Source of the DNA: Paragordius varius
Lineage: Eukaryota; Nematomorpha
DNA length: 64,000 nt
NCBI GenBank assembly: GCA_964247055.1
Contig: OZ176054.1
Span: 12,896,001 to 12,960,000, forward strand
Direction of reading: 5' to 3'
Of this stretch, positions 10,034 through 23,600 are shown in pieces (position 1 is the first letter of the stretch; the number at the start of each line of letters is the position of its first letter). The position numbers were made by a program, and so were the translations under genes. The notes under the pieces are model-generated. The model did no database searches. It saw only the letters and a list, made by a program, of their open reading frames with translations, and was not told the DNA's origin.

Positions 10034-13000
10034 TTAATCATTAGAGTTTTGTGGCCTAAAACATATACATAAATTTGTTATGAAGGGTGATGTGTTTGAT
10101 TTAATTTTGGATTTTTTGACATTTTTATTGTTGTTTTCTCCAAATTGATGTTTGGAGCCTTCTGGAGGAGTCTTGAACTTAACGCGTGATCCAATATTAT
10201 CTTCTTGACTATAAAAAAGATTCAAAAAAAATTCCTATCAAATTAGAGATCGGAACCGTCATGAAACAATACACGGTTTTTGGATTTTTAAATATAGCTT
10301 TATTCTTACAGTATAAAAATATCGAGACAAATATTTATTCTTTTAAAAAAATCACTGTACTTACTTTCTTTTACATAAATCATTGTTTGTAAATTGAAAA
10401 GTATGAAATGAAGAAAAAATTAAAAACAACAATCAATTAATGTTTATATTTTAATTTAAATAATATATGGAAAAATTAAGGTTTACAAAAATATGGTCTC
10501 TTTTTAGTAAAAAAGCCTGTTTCTGTATTTTTACTGTTATTAGGCTATAAATAAATCTAAAGAACAACCATTTTTGGCAAAACTATTCTGAATCTCATAA
10601 AAATCTCAAACAGAATAAAAGTCAATTAATTACATTTATACATTTTGAAATGACATAAAAATGTGTTTCAATAATTATATTTCACTTTCCAACTTATACT
10701 TTGGAGGTAGAAAAGGCGTTTTTGTATGTGTTTTTAAATTATACCACTGAAAAATTAAGGTAACCTTTAAAATTAAAATAAATGCGATTCTACTAGTGCA
10801 TTAATCAAATAGAGTGGATGCGATTGCTAAATTTTAACCTTATACTATTCGTTTAAAATAATGGAGTTAAGGACATGACTTTATTCAAATCATTATTAAT
10901 GATTTCTATTTTCTCCATACTCTTATTTTTCCAATATTCACGTCCATTTCTATCCATTTTAATTAAAAATATCCTTTTACCATTTGAATATTCATACCTT
11001 ACAAGCTCATCACTTTTCATTGGATTGTAGGAGGGAAATCCTGATTCGAGTCCCCCACCCACACTCCGATGTAACATAACAGCCCTTGTAGTGAAATCTT
11101 CGAATCCGGATTCTTCTTTAGAGTGCTTTTTCTGTTGCTGTTGTCTTTTATTGGCAAAAAAATCCATGTAATTTTTATCATGTCCAACCATATTGTTGTC
11201 TACATTATTCATGTTTTGCCCCATTAAATTTTTATTTGCAGGCATTACTGGCCATGCTAAATCACTCGATGCCGATTGACCTATTCGTTTTTCATCTAAA
11301 CCCTGTTTTTGTTTTATAATTTCAAATAAAAATCTTTTGAAAGGATATTTAAAATTTACTATGCTAATATCCAATAATTACTCTTAATTAGATAATCGGA
11401 TGGAAAGCAAAGTGTTCAGATAGGTTTAGTTAGAGATTGGATATATTAGTGTACCCTAGTTTACAGACTATTAAGTTGAGAGCTTTAATATAAAAATAGA
11501 AAAAATATATTCAAGGGCTTCGAACCGGAACCACATGGAATCACCCGGGGCCTGAGTTTTCAACGGAAACAGGTTTTGTTGGGTTCAGGAACCACCCCGG
11601 TTTTCTATTTAAATTCCCAGTTCTAGTTTCACCTTATTTGAACCGGTTCGAAGCCCTGATTAAAGACATTTTTTAGATTACCACATTTTGCATATCCTGT
11701 TTCACATCATCGGCATAGTAATAGGCGGAAGAAGAAATGTTTGATGGTTTTGGTTCCATATTGGTTGTCGATATTTCTGGCGAGGGAGGTAATTTTCCTG
11801 TCCAATCAAACATGTAATCATATTCCCAACCATAATTTTGCAATAATGTTTCAAATAACTGTTTGAGGTAGGCATAATCTGGCCTTTCAACAAAATCAAG
11901 ACCTCTGGCATAACGAACCAAAATTTTGAATTCTTCGGGCAAACCCGAACATAGAGTATCCGGATCAATATCTCGTTTCATTTCAGCAATCTTACGGTAC
12001 TTTTGTTTGGAGGATTCGGTTTTAATTAACTTTAAGCCTGGACTTGTGGATATTGCATCAAAAACATATATATTAGAGTTTGGATAAATTTTACAGTAAA
12101 AATTAAAATTATACGGACAAAACCCAAAAATATAAAGACAAATATATTTTTTAAAAGACAGCCACTTTTTTTAATCTTGAATATGTAAATTTTTAATAAT
12201 TGTTAAAAATTGCAAAGTATGATATAGAAATATATATTGAAAACACAATTAATTACATTTTTTTATATTTTGTATACAAATAATTTATAAAATTTATAGA
12301 TTTAAAAAGAATGGTTGTCTTTTTAAAAAATATTTTTGCCTTTATATTTTACACTTTGTCCGTATAATTTCAGTTTTAACTGTATATGAATAAATATTTA
12401 CCTTGCCATGGCAAGGAACCCTTTAGAAAATATAGGAACATGTAGGCTAGTCCTTCAAGATCATCCCTTCGACTCTGTTCTATTCCAAAATGCGTGTTAA
12501 CGGACATACATCGGGCAGTTCTAGTCAAGGGTTTCTGTTCACGGTACTTTATGTGTTTACCTGATATACGATATGAGTTGACAATAAAATTTAAATTTTT
12601 ATTTTATTAAAAAGTTACAGTAAAAATTGAAATTAAACAGACAAAAACGCAAAAATATAAGAACAAATATTTATTTCAAAAACAAACACACTTTTTTAAA
12701 CCGCAATTTTTCCCATAAAAACTATTTTATTATTACTTGTATAATAATAACTGTGTATCCAATTAACATCTCTATTTCAGATTTTGTGGTTAGAAACAAT
12801 GAGTCATATTTAAATACAAGGGTTAAAAAAGCTTGGTTATTTTTTTAAATTACGTTTTGTCCGCAACATATTTCACTTTTACTGTAAATTTTGTATTTTA
12901 GCTGCATACCATTTTTATCGATGTATTCTTTAGCTAATCCAAAATCAACGACCCATATAATTCCTTCGGTACCGTTAGCCCGTTTCCCAATCAAAAAATT

Positions 13001-13839
13001 TTCGGGTTTTACATCCCGATAAACTAACCCATAGTAATGTACAAATTCGATTCGATTTATCAATTGTATAGCAATCATAATCACCGTTTTAAGACTAAAT
13101 TGTTTATTGCAGTACAGAAATAGGTCTTGAAGACTGGGTCCTAACAAATCCATCACCATAACGCGATAGGAACCACAGTGACCAAAATAATATACGCGGG
13201 GTATACCTTCGGCATATATCCCATACCTAAAAATAGAAATTGTTGAGGACGACAAAAAAAATCGTCTACATTACAGTAAAAATTGTAATTATCAAAACAA
13301 AACGTAAATTTCTTTTTTCTATTATTGTTGCATATATGTGTTTGGCATTTGAAACAATAATTTAACTCTACGTTTCCAACTCAAAACGACAGTTATTTTA
13401 TGTAAATCAAAGCTTATAAAAGTATGGCAAACGTTTTATCCTTATAATTAGATTTCTTACTGCAAGTTATTACGTAACGTTAATACCTTTCATCCTGGTG
13501 CAGTCGACTGTACAATTCGTATTCCCGTTTTAGTTGAGGAATTTCAGCATTTCCTGCCTCAATTTTTATGGCAGCTAAAGTGTTTGTAGCTATATGGATA
13601 CAATATCGCAATTCACCGAACGTACCCGAACCAATATGCTGAGCTATTTGATATAGCTTTGGGTTATTTTTTATGTTGGCGCCGTTTGATTTGGAAAAAC
13701 GATCAATACCAACTATACGACCCTGTAATTTGTCTTTTCCGCCACCATGGTGAGTTTCGGAGGAATTGATATTAACGCTATTGTTGGAAGGCCTCACCCC
13801 TATGTTGTAATAAGGGTCTTCGGTTTTCCCGGGACTCAT
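10034..13839 (-). CDS. CSNK1G: Casein kinase 1 gamma, copy K1, full frame
   Basis: Six minus-strand exons join in one frame of about 554 residues: 13487-13839, 12910-13226, 12402-12560, 11682-12037, 10998-11302 and 10034-10208, all with GT/AG borders. The order is leader, ATP loop GSGTFGE, AIKIE lysine, VYRDVKPEN catalytic loop, DFGLAKEY, activation segment, then [17 protein letters not shown] long Gln/Asn-rich tail ends [11 protein letters not shown]. The paired cysteines resemble the palmitoylated C-terminus of CK1-gamma proteins. The family is usually about 390-470 residues, so the tail is long. The conserved LTGTARYMS segment reads LTRTARCMS here (Gly to Arg, Tyr to Cys), which probably harms activity although the frame is open. 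It is head-to-head with U2. Confidence 0.85.
10307..10545. repeat. Degraded MITE relic in K1 intron 5
   Basis: ACAGTATAAAAATATCGAGACAA and a right end near TTTTTACTGTTA suggest a decayed copy of the Tc1/mariner-like MITE. The ends no longer match well. Confidence 0.4.
11514..11657. mobile_element. hAT-like MITE with GGGCTTCGAACC ends, K1 intron 4
   Basis: A 144-bp element with perfect 15-base inverted ends, AGGGCTTCGAACCGG and CCGGTTCGAAGCCCT, and a GC-richer body. It is present at the same place in K2 and K4, so it is ancestral. A clean target duplication is not visible, so hAT assignment rests on size and end style only. Confidence 0.55.
12094..12382. mobile_element. Tc1/mariner-like MITE in K1 intron 3
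   Basis: Left end CAGTAAAAATTAAAATTATA and right end CAGTTTTAACTG, flanked by TA. Shared with K2 and K4. Confidence 0.65.
12618..12884. mobile_element. Tc1/mariner-like MITE in K1 intron 2
   Basis: Left end CAGTAAAAATTGAAATTA, right end CACTTTTACTG, about 265 bp. The right end lies close to the exon 2 donor. Shared with K2, K3 (truncated) and K4. Confidence 0.65.
13274..13462. mobile_element. Shortened Tc1/mariner-like MITE in K1 intron 1
   Basis: Left end CAGTAAAAATTGTAATTAT and a right end near TTCTTACTG; only about 190 bases remain. Confidence 0.5.
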
Positions 13840-15781
13840 GATTTGAAATATTAAATTAGATATCGATTACACATTAGGGTTCAAGTAAACGAATCTTGTT
13901 TCAAGATATTTCATTTTCTTAAACTTAAAGCCGGGACCCAAAAAATAGTTTTTTGCCAAATGAAAAATAAATTATAATATTACTAATAAAAATCACACTA
14001 ATATCAGATATAGTTAAAAAGAAATCTTTTAATTTAACAATAATGGTATGCCGCGGTTTTAACAATCACGTAAATTTGATTTTGTGATACATTTTTATTA
14101 TATGCATTATTTTTTATATTTATTTTGGATTTGATATTTTCACTTATAGCGTATCTTTATATTCATAAAAATTGATCATATAGGTAGACCTTAACCTTCT
14201 TATTTATTTATATATAAATAAATGTGAATAGTTACTTTTTCATTTGTGTAATGTATCAAAAAAATAAGTATATATAAAACAATATATTTTGGGTAATTGG
14301 TATTCTTTTGAAAATTATAGTTTGATCCAAAGGTAAATCCAAAAATCTAATTCAAATATCATAAATCGCTATTCGGCTTTATATATATATATATATATAT
14401 ATATAAAGGATTTATCATTTGATATGATAATGTATGATGATTATGGCGCTTTTAGTTTGGTTACGAGTTATTTAACAGATGATTTTTTTCATACCCAAAA
14501 ATAAAATCGAAAATTTCACACAAATTATGTTATCCACTTATTGGAATGGAAGTAGGAAAAATTGGAGGTTCTACAAACACAAAAGAGCTATGATGGTCTG
14601 GTATAAGTTTTGTTGTATAATTAAGTAATTTTTATATTCCTTTGCTGTGAAAATAATTTAGCAATAGAAATTAAACTCGGCATATATGGGTAGCATGTGA
14701 GAGAACTTTACATCATTTACATTTTTTTCATACACTTTAACATCGCTATTGTATATTCGTTTCTATTCTTTACAAAAATAATAAATAATCCTTTTACAAT
14801 GGGAGTAAGAACAACGAAAAAAGTGATACTTGCCTAACATTTTTATTTCGTGCCTCAAAATGCGAAACATGAAATGAAGTTGTAAAAAAGAGGTGTGGTT
14901 TCAAAAAAAAATTTTTTAACCTAATTTGATTACTAATTTTAATAGGTGATAAGTTATATAATAAATTTCCGTGTAATTATTTTATCACGACATTATATAA
15001 TGGTTAATCACTAGGAGTTGGGTGGATCCCAGCGCAAACCGTTAAAGATCAAATTAAAATTTGAAAAAGAAAAAGAGTGATATATTTTTATCCCTGCTTG
15101 AAGCCCACAAGGAATTTTTAACCATATAAAAGGAGTGGATAATATAAGTTATTAAATGAGAAAATTTCAAAGGATTCGGACATAATAGCTTTCGATTAAT
15201 TATTCATCGCCCAATTTAATAGGGCTAAATTTTTCCAAGGCAGTCTCTATCTAAAAGGTCAAATTATATTAGAAAATCATCATATTTATAAGCGATCTAT
15301 AAGAACACTTTTAATAAGTCCAATTTAATTTGGACAATTAGTACTTAAACCGAGGCCCTTGAACGGCATACGGCCCTAAAAGTGCTTTTTTATGGCCTGT
15401 AAATTTTTTTAACCATAAATGTCTACAAATATGTCAATCAGCTATAAAATTTATCGGTATTAATGTACAGTAAGCGGCCTTTGAGACAAGATAAATATTT
15501 TTCTCGGCTCTTTAAATTTTTTGGTGATTTCACTGATTTAGAAGTTATCCAATGAAATATTGTTTTGTATATTTTACACACTAAAATCATTAATCACCAT
15601 CATATATCCGACTTAGTATAACAATTATATTAGGTAAACTATCTAAACAAGGGATTATATTATAATTATTATTAACCATTTTCATAATAAATATGACCTT
15701 TAAAATATTATCCATATGGTAAGTTATTTAAAATAAAACTTCAATAGTATTAAAACTTTTTTTATAATTTTTTATGTGAAA
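13840..15781. promoter_or_regulatory. Head-to-head intergenic region K1 / U2
   Basis: About 1.94 kb between divergent CK1-gamma and urocanase starts. It is closely alike to the K2 / U3 region and differs more from the K3 / U4 and K4 / U5 regions. The TGACCTTTA motif lies at 15694, 88 bases before the ATG. A pure TA repeat of about 25 bases sits near 14380-14405. No gene is seen. Confidence 0.45.
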
Positions 15782-16459
15782 ATGGCCGAATACTTAAAAT
15801 TTATTAGTGCCGGGATTCCATTAAATCCTCTTTCCCCTCCATATGAGGAACAATCCATATCAGCTGATATTCTCCGAGCCCCTTTTCGAAACAATGGACT
15901 AACAAAACGAGAAAAAACGGTTAGAATTTTATTTTGGACTAACCTTTGAAATTTGAAGAATTTGTTTTAAATATTTTTGGAGTTTTCACAAATTTGTTTT
16001 ATCAATGATGTAAATTTAATTATTTGATTTGTATTTTAACACCACTAATTCAACAAAAAGCTCAAACAAAATAAAAATTTTAACAATATATGTGATTTTC
16101 GAAATTTTGTCCAAAAATATTTTTTCATATTTAATGGTAAAATCTTACTCCTATTTTTTGCCTTTAATATTTTTTTTTAAATAGTAAAACATGAAAATAA
16201 TATTAGATTTTTATTGTGATCATATACATATAGTTGGCAGTAAAAAATGTGCTACGATATTTTCCTGTTTCTTTCCATGAGACGCTTGCCCCAGAATTTA
16301 TGGAAGAACTTGAAAACAGAGGCCATATATACGCTTATCGATTTAAACCTCGGATTAGAATGAAGTTTCATATATATTCCTATCCTTTAAACAATTTTAT
16401 ATCATAATTTCTAATAATTCAATTTTCTTAATATCGCTTAGTAAAAAATTCAAAAATTA

Positions 16460-16750
16460 CAGTAAAAATGAAATACGGACAAAACGTAAAAATATAAAGA
16501 CAATTTTTTTTCTAAAAGATAACCATACTTTTTAAAACGTTAATGTTTCCTGTATAAGCTACTTAGTTACTTGTAAAATATAGGATTGTGTTAGTATTTT
16601 ATATTACTCTATTTCACACTTTGCCATTTAAAACAATGAGTTATATTGAAATAAATCAAAATTTAAAAAGTATGGTTGTCTTTTGTGGAAAAAAATATTT
16701 GTCTTTATATTTTTACGTTTTGTCCTTCCGTATAATTTCAATTTTTACTG
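16460..16750. mobile_element. Tc1/mariner-like MITE in U2 intron 2
   Basis: Left end CAGTAAAAATGAAATACGG, right end CAATTTTTACTG, TA on both flanks. Same site as in U1, U3, U4 and U5. Confidence 0.7.
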
Positions 16751-17239
16751 TATTTGTAGTTCTTTAATATATATATGTGATAGAGCATATCCCATTCAAG
16801 AATACCCAGGAAAATTGTTGGAATGCAAAGCTATAATGGCAATGATAATGAACAATTTGGATCCTGATGTAGCTCAGTTCCCTGAAGAGTTAGTCACCTA
16901 TGGGTCCAACGGTCAAGTTTTCAGTAATTGGATTCAAGTATTTGAATAATTTTTGAACATATTTTCCAACTATTTTCGACCGCATTTTGCAATTTTAAGC
17001 ACCATTTTTATCAAACATACTGTGTATTCTAATAATTATAAGGTAAAAATGCAATTTTTGTTGGTTATTATGTAGGCATCCAGGAACGTATTATTGTTTT
17101 TCTCAATTATTTTAAACCATAATTTATATGTTAAAAAAGGTGAATTATTTTCGAAATAATTTAAACTATCAACAAATTGTTTTTTTTTCGATTATCCATG
17201 CACTATGAAAAAATCCGTAAATAATATAAGATAATATTA

Positions 17240-18102
17240 CATTAGAAATTGAAATTATACGGACAAAATGTAAAACATAAAAACAAATTTTTTCAAAAGA
17301 CAACTATACTTTAACACTTCGATTCAAATTGGGGTATCTAAATACCCCAGACTAAATTTAAATTAATATTTTTAAAAAACTACTGAAGGAAACGGTCCCA
17401 ATTTAAATTTATCCTTCCTGATCAATATTATATAAATATGCCAAAATATCTTGATAAAATTTTGTTTTGAAAAAAAAGCTTCATCTCAAACTACTTCGAC
17501 GCCATTTTTATTTTACAAAATTTTTGCAAAATATCGTCTTTATTTAATTTTAATGGTAAAACCAAAGCTAATTTTTTATATAAATTACATCTAACATTGA
17601 TAGAAATAGAAAAAGCGGTTTAGTTTGTATAATTTTTCAATTTTACAATTTGACACATGTTACGTTGACGAAATTTTTACCTTTCGGTTTTAGCTCAAAA
17701 TAAGTAATATCAAGTATTTTTGAATATAATTTTTTATATATTTCGGTTTATTAATGTTAGATAAGTGCAAAATTTTGCCATGGTTTCGATTCCTTATATA
17801 TTTTTTGAATAATTTAATTTTAAACAGGCCTGGGGTATCCAACTACCCCAATTTGAATCGAAGGACTAAAATGAGTGTGTTGTATTCAAGTGTTAAATCA
17901 TGATATATCCTATAAAAACATTTGATTACAATCGTAAAATACATAATTGATTGTGTTACCAATTGATTTCTATATTATACTTTGTAAATTAATACAAAGA
18001 GTTATATTTAAAAAAATTAAGATTACAAAGTATGTTTGTCTTTAAAAATATTTGACTTTATATTTTCAAGTTTTGTCCATGGTATAATTTCAATTTTAAC
18101 TG
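17240..18102. mobile_element. Tc1/mariner-like MITE in U2 intron 3, interrupted
   Basis: The element shared with U1, U3 and U4 at this site, split by a 578-bp insertion. Left part carries ATTATACGGACAAAATG; right part ends CAATTTTAACTG. Confidence 0.65.
17315..17892. mobile_element. TTAA-flanked element nested in the MITE, U2 intron 3
   Basis: A 578-bp non-coding insertion flanked by TTAA at 17311-17314 and 17893-17896. Its ends are CACTT and AAGTG, and larger inverted blocks lie near the ends: CTTCGATTCAAATTGGGG near the left and its complement CCCCAATTTGAATCGAAG near the right. TTAA duplication is typical of piggyBac-type elements. It is absent from the same MITE in U1, U3 and U4, which gives a clean empty-site comparison. 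Confidence 0.65.
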
Positions 18103-18845
18103 TACATACAAATGCTAAATTTTATTTTTCCACAGTTTTTATTAACCATGAAATAATTGTGTGAAATGGAGAATTATCAAACCTTAGTGCTATGTTCAGG
18201 ACATCCGCACGGTTTATTCCCAAACATTTGGAATGCACATGTGAAAAAACGGGAAAATTAGGTTATAAACTCTTTTATAAAATTGATAAAAATTTATTTT
18301 TTTGATCATTTGAGAATTGTATACGTAAACTATTTTTAAACTCATGCTAACATAAAGAAATACAGCCAAGTTATCCGCGTTTGATTATTACAAATGGCCT
18401 GGTGCTACCAACATCTCAGGAATCAGAAAAGCAGCTTGATAGAGCCTACGTTTCAGATTACGAGCGATTATTTGGTTTGAATGTTAGCCAATATGGACAA
18501 ATGACAGCAGGGAGTTTTTGTTACATTGGACCTCAGGGTATAGTCCATGGCACAACTCTAACTTTGCTTAATATAGCTCGAGCAAATTTTAGCGTTGAAC
18601 ATGTGACTGATATGGTGGGTAAGGTAACACATAATATTACAATATGGATACCTCTAATAAATAAGTTTTATGTGGGTATTGGAACCGGAATTATTTTGGG
18701 GGTGTTTAAGAGAAATATTTTACAAACGGTCTTAAAATAAAAAGTTTTTTTGAAATCATTAAAATTTTTCAACTTAATAATAATATTCATTTTATTTATA
18801 TTGTTGTATATATTATAGAGAAGCAAAATTTTGGCTCAAATTATA

Positions 18846-19250
18846 CAGTAAAAAATGGAATATACGAACAAAATGTAAAAATATAAAGATTATTTTTTTT
18901 CTAAAAGAAACCATACCTTTTTAAACTCCATTTTTAAAAATATAACTCATTGTTTCAAATTACAATTCATAAAATTAATATGTAATTGGTGACACAATCA
19001 ATTCCATATATATAACAATTGTAATTAAATAGTTAATATGAGAAAAATTAAGGTTTGAAAAAGTATGGTTGTCTTTTAGAAAAAAATATTTTAGAATGAT
19101 ATGATGTAATATCAGCAAAATTAATAATAAATTTATTAATGAATTTTCGTTAGATTCCTCTAACTTCTTCGAATCAACATAAAAATATAAAGATACAAAA
19201 AAAATGTCGTTATATTATTACGTTTTGTCCAATAATTTCAGTTTTTACTG
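18846..19250. mobile_element. Tc1/mariner-like MITE in U2 intron 5
   Basis: Left end CAGTAAAAAATGGAATATACG, right end CAGTTTTTACTG with TA on both sides. It carries about 120 extra bases inside compared with the U3 copy. The site is empty in U1 and U4, where the flanking sequence reads on across a single TA. Confidence 0.7.
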
Positions 19251-21378
19251 TATTTTTGCAGCTATTTTTTCAGATTCCTATCAAAAGTTGAGACATTGGC
19301 GGTTTGAGCATAATTTTAAAAATCAAAACCAGTTATAACCATTGCCCACATATGTTTAGTCGAAGATATAAAAAATTTAACATAAACTAACGCCAAAAAT
19401 GATTTCAGGTTCCAATTCCTTTAAATTTTCCAATGTTTTTAGGTATTTGTATCAAGTGGATTGGGAGGAATGAGTGGAGCTCAAGCTAAGGCTTGCAAAA
19501 TCTTGTCATGTTTTGGTCTTATTGCTGAAGTAAATTTTATTCCCCCTTAAAAATATATATATTTATATACCATGATAAGTTAACTTACCAAAATTTTAGT
19601 CATTTAGTAGTTATTGTATGACTCTTGAGGTAAAATTTATTATATTAACAACAATATTGATTAGATAAATAGTGTGACAGCGCAAAAAAGATTGAATCAA
19701 GGATGGTTGGATGAAGTTAGCGATGACCTGAATTTCTGTATTAACCAAATACGACAATATAAACGAGATCTTATTAGCAAATCTATAGCATACTGTGGAA
19801 ACATTGTGGATCTCTGGTAAGAATGGGACAAATTTATTCTTTTATGTACAATACTTACATGCTTACTTACTCGTTTGTTTAGTTGAAAAATAATTTTTAG
19901 GGCGAAATTGGCAGAAATATATGAGAAAACCGGTGAAAGATTGGTCAATTTTGGTTCAGACCAAACCTCTCTTCATAATCCCTACAATGGTGGATACTAT
20001 CCGGTCGGTTATAGCTGGGATGATGCAAATCGATTATTGGCAACAGATCCTGAACGGTTTCAGAAGAAAGTTTGTCAAAGTTTGATACAGCAAGTCACGC
20101 ATATTAATAGGTTTTTTCCTAATTATCATCTAATTTGAAAATTTTATCAAACCAAGTTTATTTCTCCTATTAGATTGACAGAAATGACTGGGTTAATATT
20201 TTTTGATTATGGCAATGCTTTTTTGCTTGAAGCTGCAAAAGCTGGAGCACCTATACACAAAAATAGCGATATAGCATGCAATAATTTGGGAGAAAAAAAT
20301 CAAATTCACGATTCAGTTGAACGGGTTTACAGATATCCATCGTACGTGGAAAATGTAATGGGTGAAATGTTTGCATTTGGGTTTGGGCCTTTTCGTTGGG
20401 TATGTATGAGCCAGGATCCGAAAGATCTTGCTTATACCGATAAACTTGCGCTTTCCATCCTTAGGGAGATTGCGACTGAACTAGACTCTAAAATATTTCA
20501 ATGCCAACAAGAACAAGAGCAGAGTCGCAGCAAAGTTGAACTTTATGCCCGAATAAAATCTTACTATGTCGATAATTGCTTTTGGATGGAGCACATTATT
20601 TCTCAACCCGGTGTGGGATACTTAACTGTAGGATCTCTGGCCCGGATCCTTTATTCAGACGTTCAAGGGCGAATACGACTGGCTTGTGCCTTCAATAAGG
20701 CCATCGCAGATGGGCACATAACGCAACCGATTGTGTGTAGTCGAGACCATCATGACGTTTCAGGAGCTGATAGCCCTTGGCGGGAAACAGCTAACGTTCG
20801 AGACGGTTCTAACATGTGCATAGACATGTCCATTCAAAATGTCTTGGGAAACGCGGCCAGAGGAGCATCTTGGCTAGCTCTTCACAATGGCGGAGGAGTT
20901 GGTTGGAACCGTGCAAGCAACAATGGATTAGGTCTTGTGCTAGATGGACAACCGGAGACTAAACAGCGCATAAAGAATGTTATGATGTGGGATGTATTGA
21001 ATGGTATGGTACGGAGATGTTGGTCTAATGTTTATAACTATAGCAACAATGAAATTGATTCTCTCTCCGAAAAACGTGGGACATCATTCCCCTTATACGA
21101 GAAAACGACGTATTACAATGATCTTATAAAGAGTTATTTGCAAGAACTTCAAACGGACATCAAAGGCTTAAAAGTAACATTACCTTTTGGTGAATAAATT
21201 AGAGGAAACTTTATTCAAAAAGATATCTGTCTATATATTTATTTGTTACAATATATATTCTATATGATAAAATTAATTGCCATATTATTATAAATACTTT
21301 AATGTCATTTATGTGTGTTTAAATAATTGACTATAGTTTTTATACTTTTTGCCAAAAAATCACAGATAATTCTTAAGA

Positions 21379-22356
<978 letters not shown>

Positions 22357-22991
22357 CTCCGCAACTCAGAGATTTTAAGTTAAAATTAAATCTTATTCAT
22401 AAAGTATTTTTTATATAATTTAAAGCGTTTTTAATATTCCTTGTCCGTATAAATTAGAATTAAGTAAGAATACAAATGTTTTTTTATTTATCTAATATAT
22501 ATATGATAACACAAAGGAACATCTATAATAAATTCAATCTCTGTAATATTCGATAATTATTTTTAACAAAAAAAAGATTTATATAGCAATACAAAAAATA
22601 AATTTTGGCAATTATTATTGTGGTGCACATTTCTTATTTATCTGGGCACAACATTACATATGCGCTCAAGAATTATATTTTTTGTATTGTTTGTTAAATA
22701 TGGCACGTGGGTCTCTTAAAAGAAATTTTTTACCTGTACATTTTTTAATGAGACTTCTGGAATGAGTTATTGATTATCAATTTAGAAGTCATTAAATTAT
22801 CAATATAAGTTATAAAATCAAAATTTATCTATACACTGTTTTTAGACACCTGTTTCAATACAAAGTGTTTGTGTATGACTTGGTGTTAAAAGTATAATGT
22901 AAATGTTTCAAAATCTAGAATTTTTTTAAACAATAATTTTATTTATTTCAAATTACATCACAGAATAGAGGACATTAAATGGATCCATAAT
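22357..22991. other. Spacer with inferred cassette junction (H2 / K2)
   Basis: About 635 AT-rich bases matching the 9377-10033 spacer, with no MITE insertion. It holds the CK1-gamma 3' UTR with a minus-strand AATAAA. No other gene is seen. Confidence 0.45.
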
Positions 22992-23319
22992 TCAATCATT
23001 AAAGTTTTGCGGCCTAAAACAAATACATAAGTTTGTCATGAAGGGTGATGTGTTTGATTTACTTCGATTTTTTGACATTTTTATTGTTGTTTTCTCCAAA
23101 TTGATGTTTGAAGCCTTCTAGAGGGGTGTTAAATTTAACGCGTGATCCAATATTATCTTCCTGACTATAAAAAAGATTCAAAAAAATTCCTATAAAATTA
23201 GAGATCGGAACCGTCATGAACCAATACATGGTTTTTGGATTTTTAAATAAAGCTTTATTCTTTATTCAATATTTGTTTGGATTTTCAAATATAGCTTTAT
23301 TTTTTAAATTATGTCACAT

Positions 23320-23600
23320 TGTATGTAGGGTATAAATTGAGATTATACGGACAAAAACGTAAAAAATATTATTTTTACAAAAGATCGCTGTTTTTAAACT
23401 TGATTTTTTTAATATAATCCATTGTTTGTATATTCAAAGTATGTAATAAAAATGTAAATTGGAAACAACAATTATGGATTTTAAAATTGTATATAAATAA
23501 TATATATAGAAAAATTAAGATTTACAAAAATTTGGTTTCTTTATAGTAAAAAGCCTGTCATTATAATTTTACGTTTTGTTTGTATCATTTTTGAATGTTA
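23320..23600. repeat. Degraded MITE relic in K2 intron 5
   Basis: GATTATACGGACAAAAACG near the left and ATTTTACGTTTTG near the right mark a decayed Tc1/mariner-like MITE without clear terminal CAGT. Confidence 0.4.

Larger units (their letters stand above)
15782..21197 (+). pseudogene. UROC1: Urocanate hydratase copy U2, inactivated in exon 4
   Basis: Nine exons with good splice borders: 15782-15919, 16234-16364, 16784-16937, 18136-18261, 18358-18623, 19443-19529, 19665-19816, 19901-20110 and 20174-21197. Without damage they give 2292 bases, or 763 residues. The last exon holds a 340-residue open frame with FRWVC (catalytic Cys), SRDHHDVSG and HNGGGVGW, ending at the family's normal C-terminus. 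Exon 8 is complete, with HNPYNGGYYPVGY. Exon 4 is broken twice: TAT to TAA at 18154-18156 and a four-base loss near 18225, making the exon 126 instead of 130 bases. A protein from this copy would stop early. Its intron 3 MITE hosts a nested element and intron 5 carries a MITE absent from U1 and U4. Confidence 0.9.

Noticed and set aside
11514-11657. A GC-richer 144-bp stretch with TTCGAA that could look like a tRNA-derived SINE.
   Set aside because: No A or B box in proper spacing and no poly-A tail; perfect inverted ends fit a DNA-transposon MITE better.
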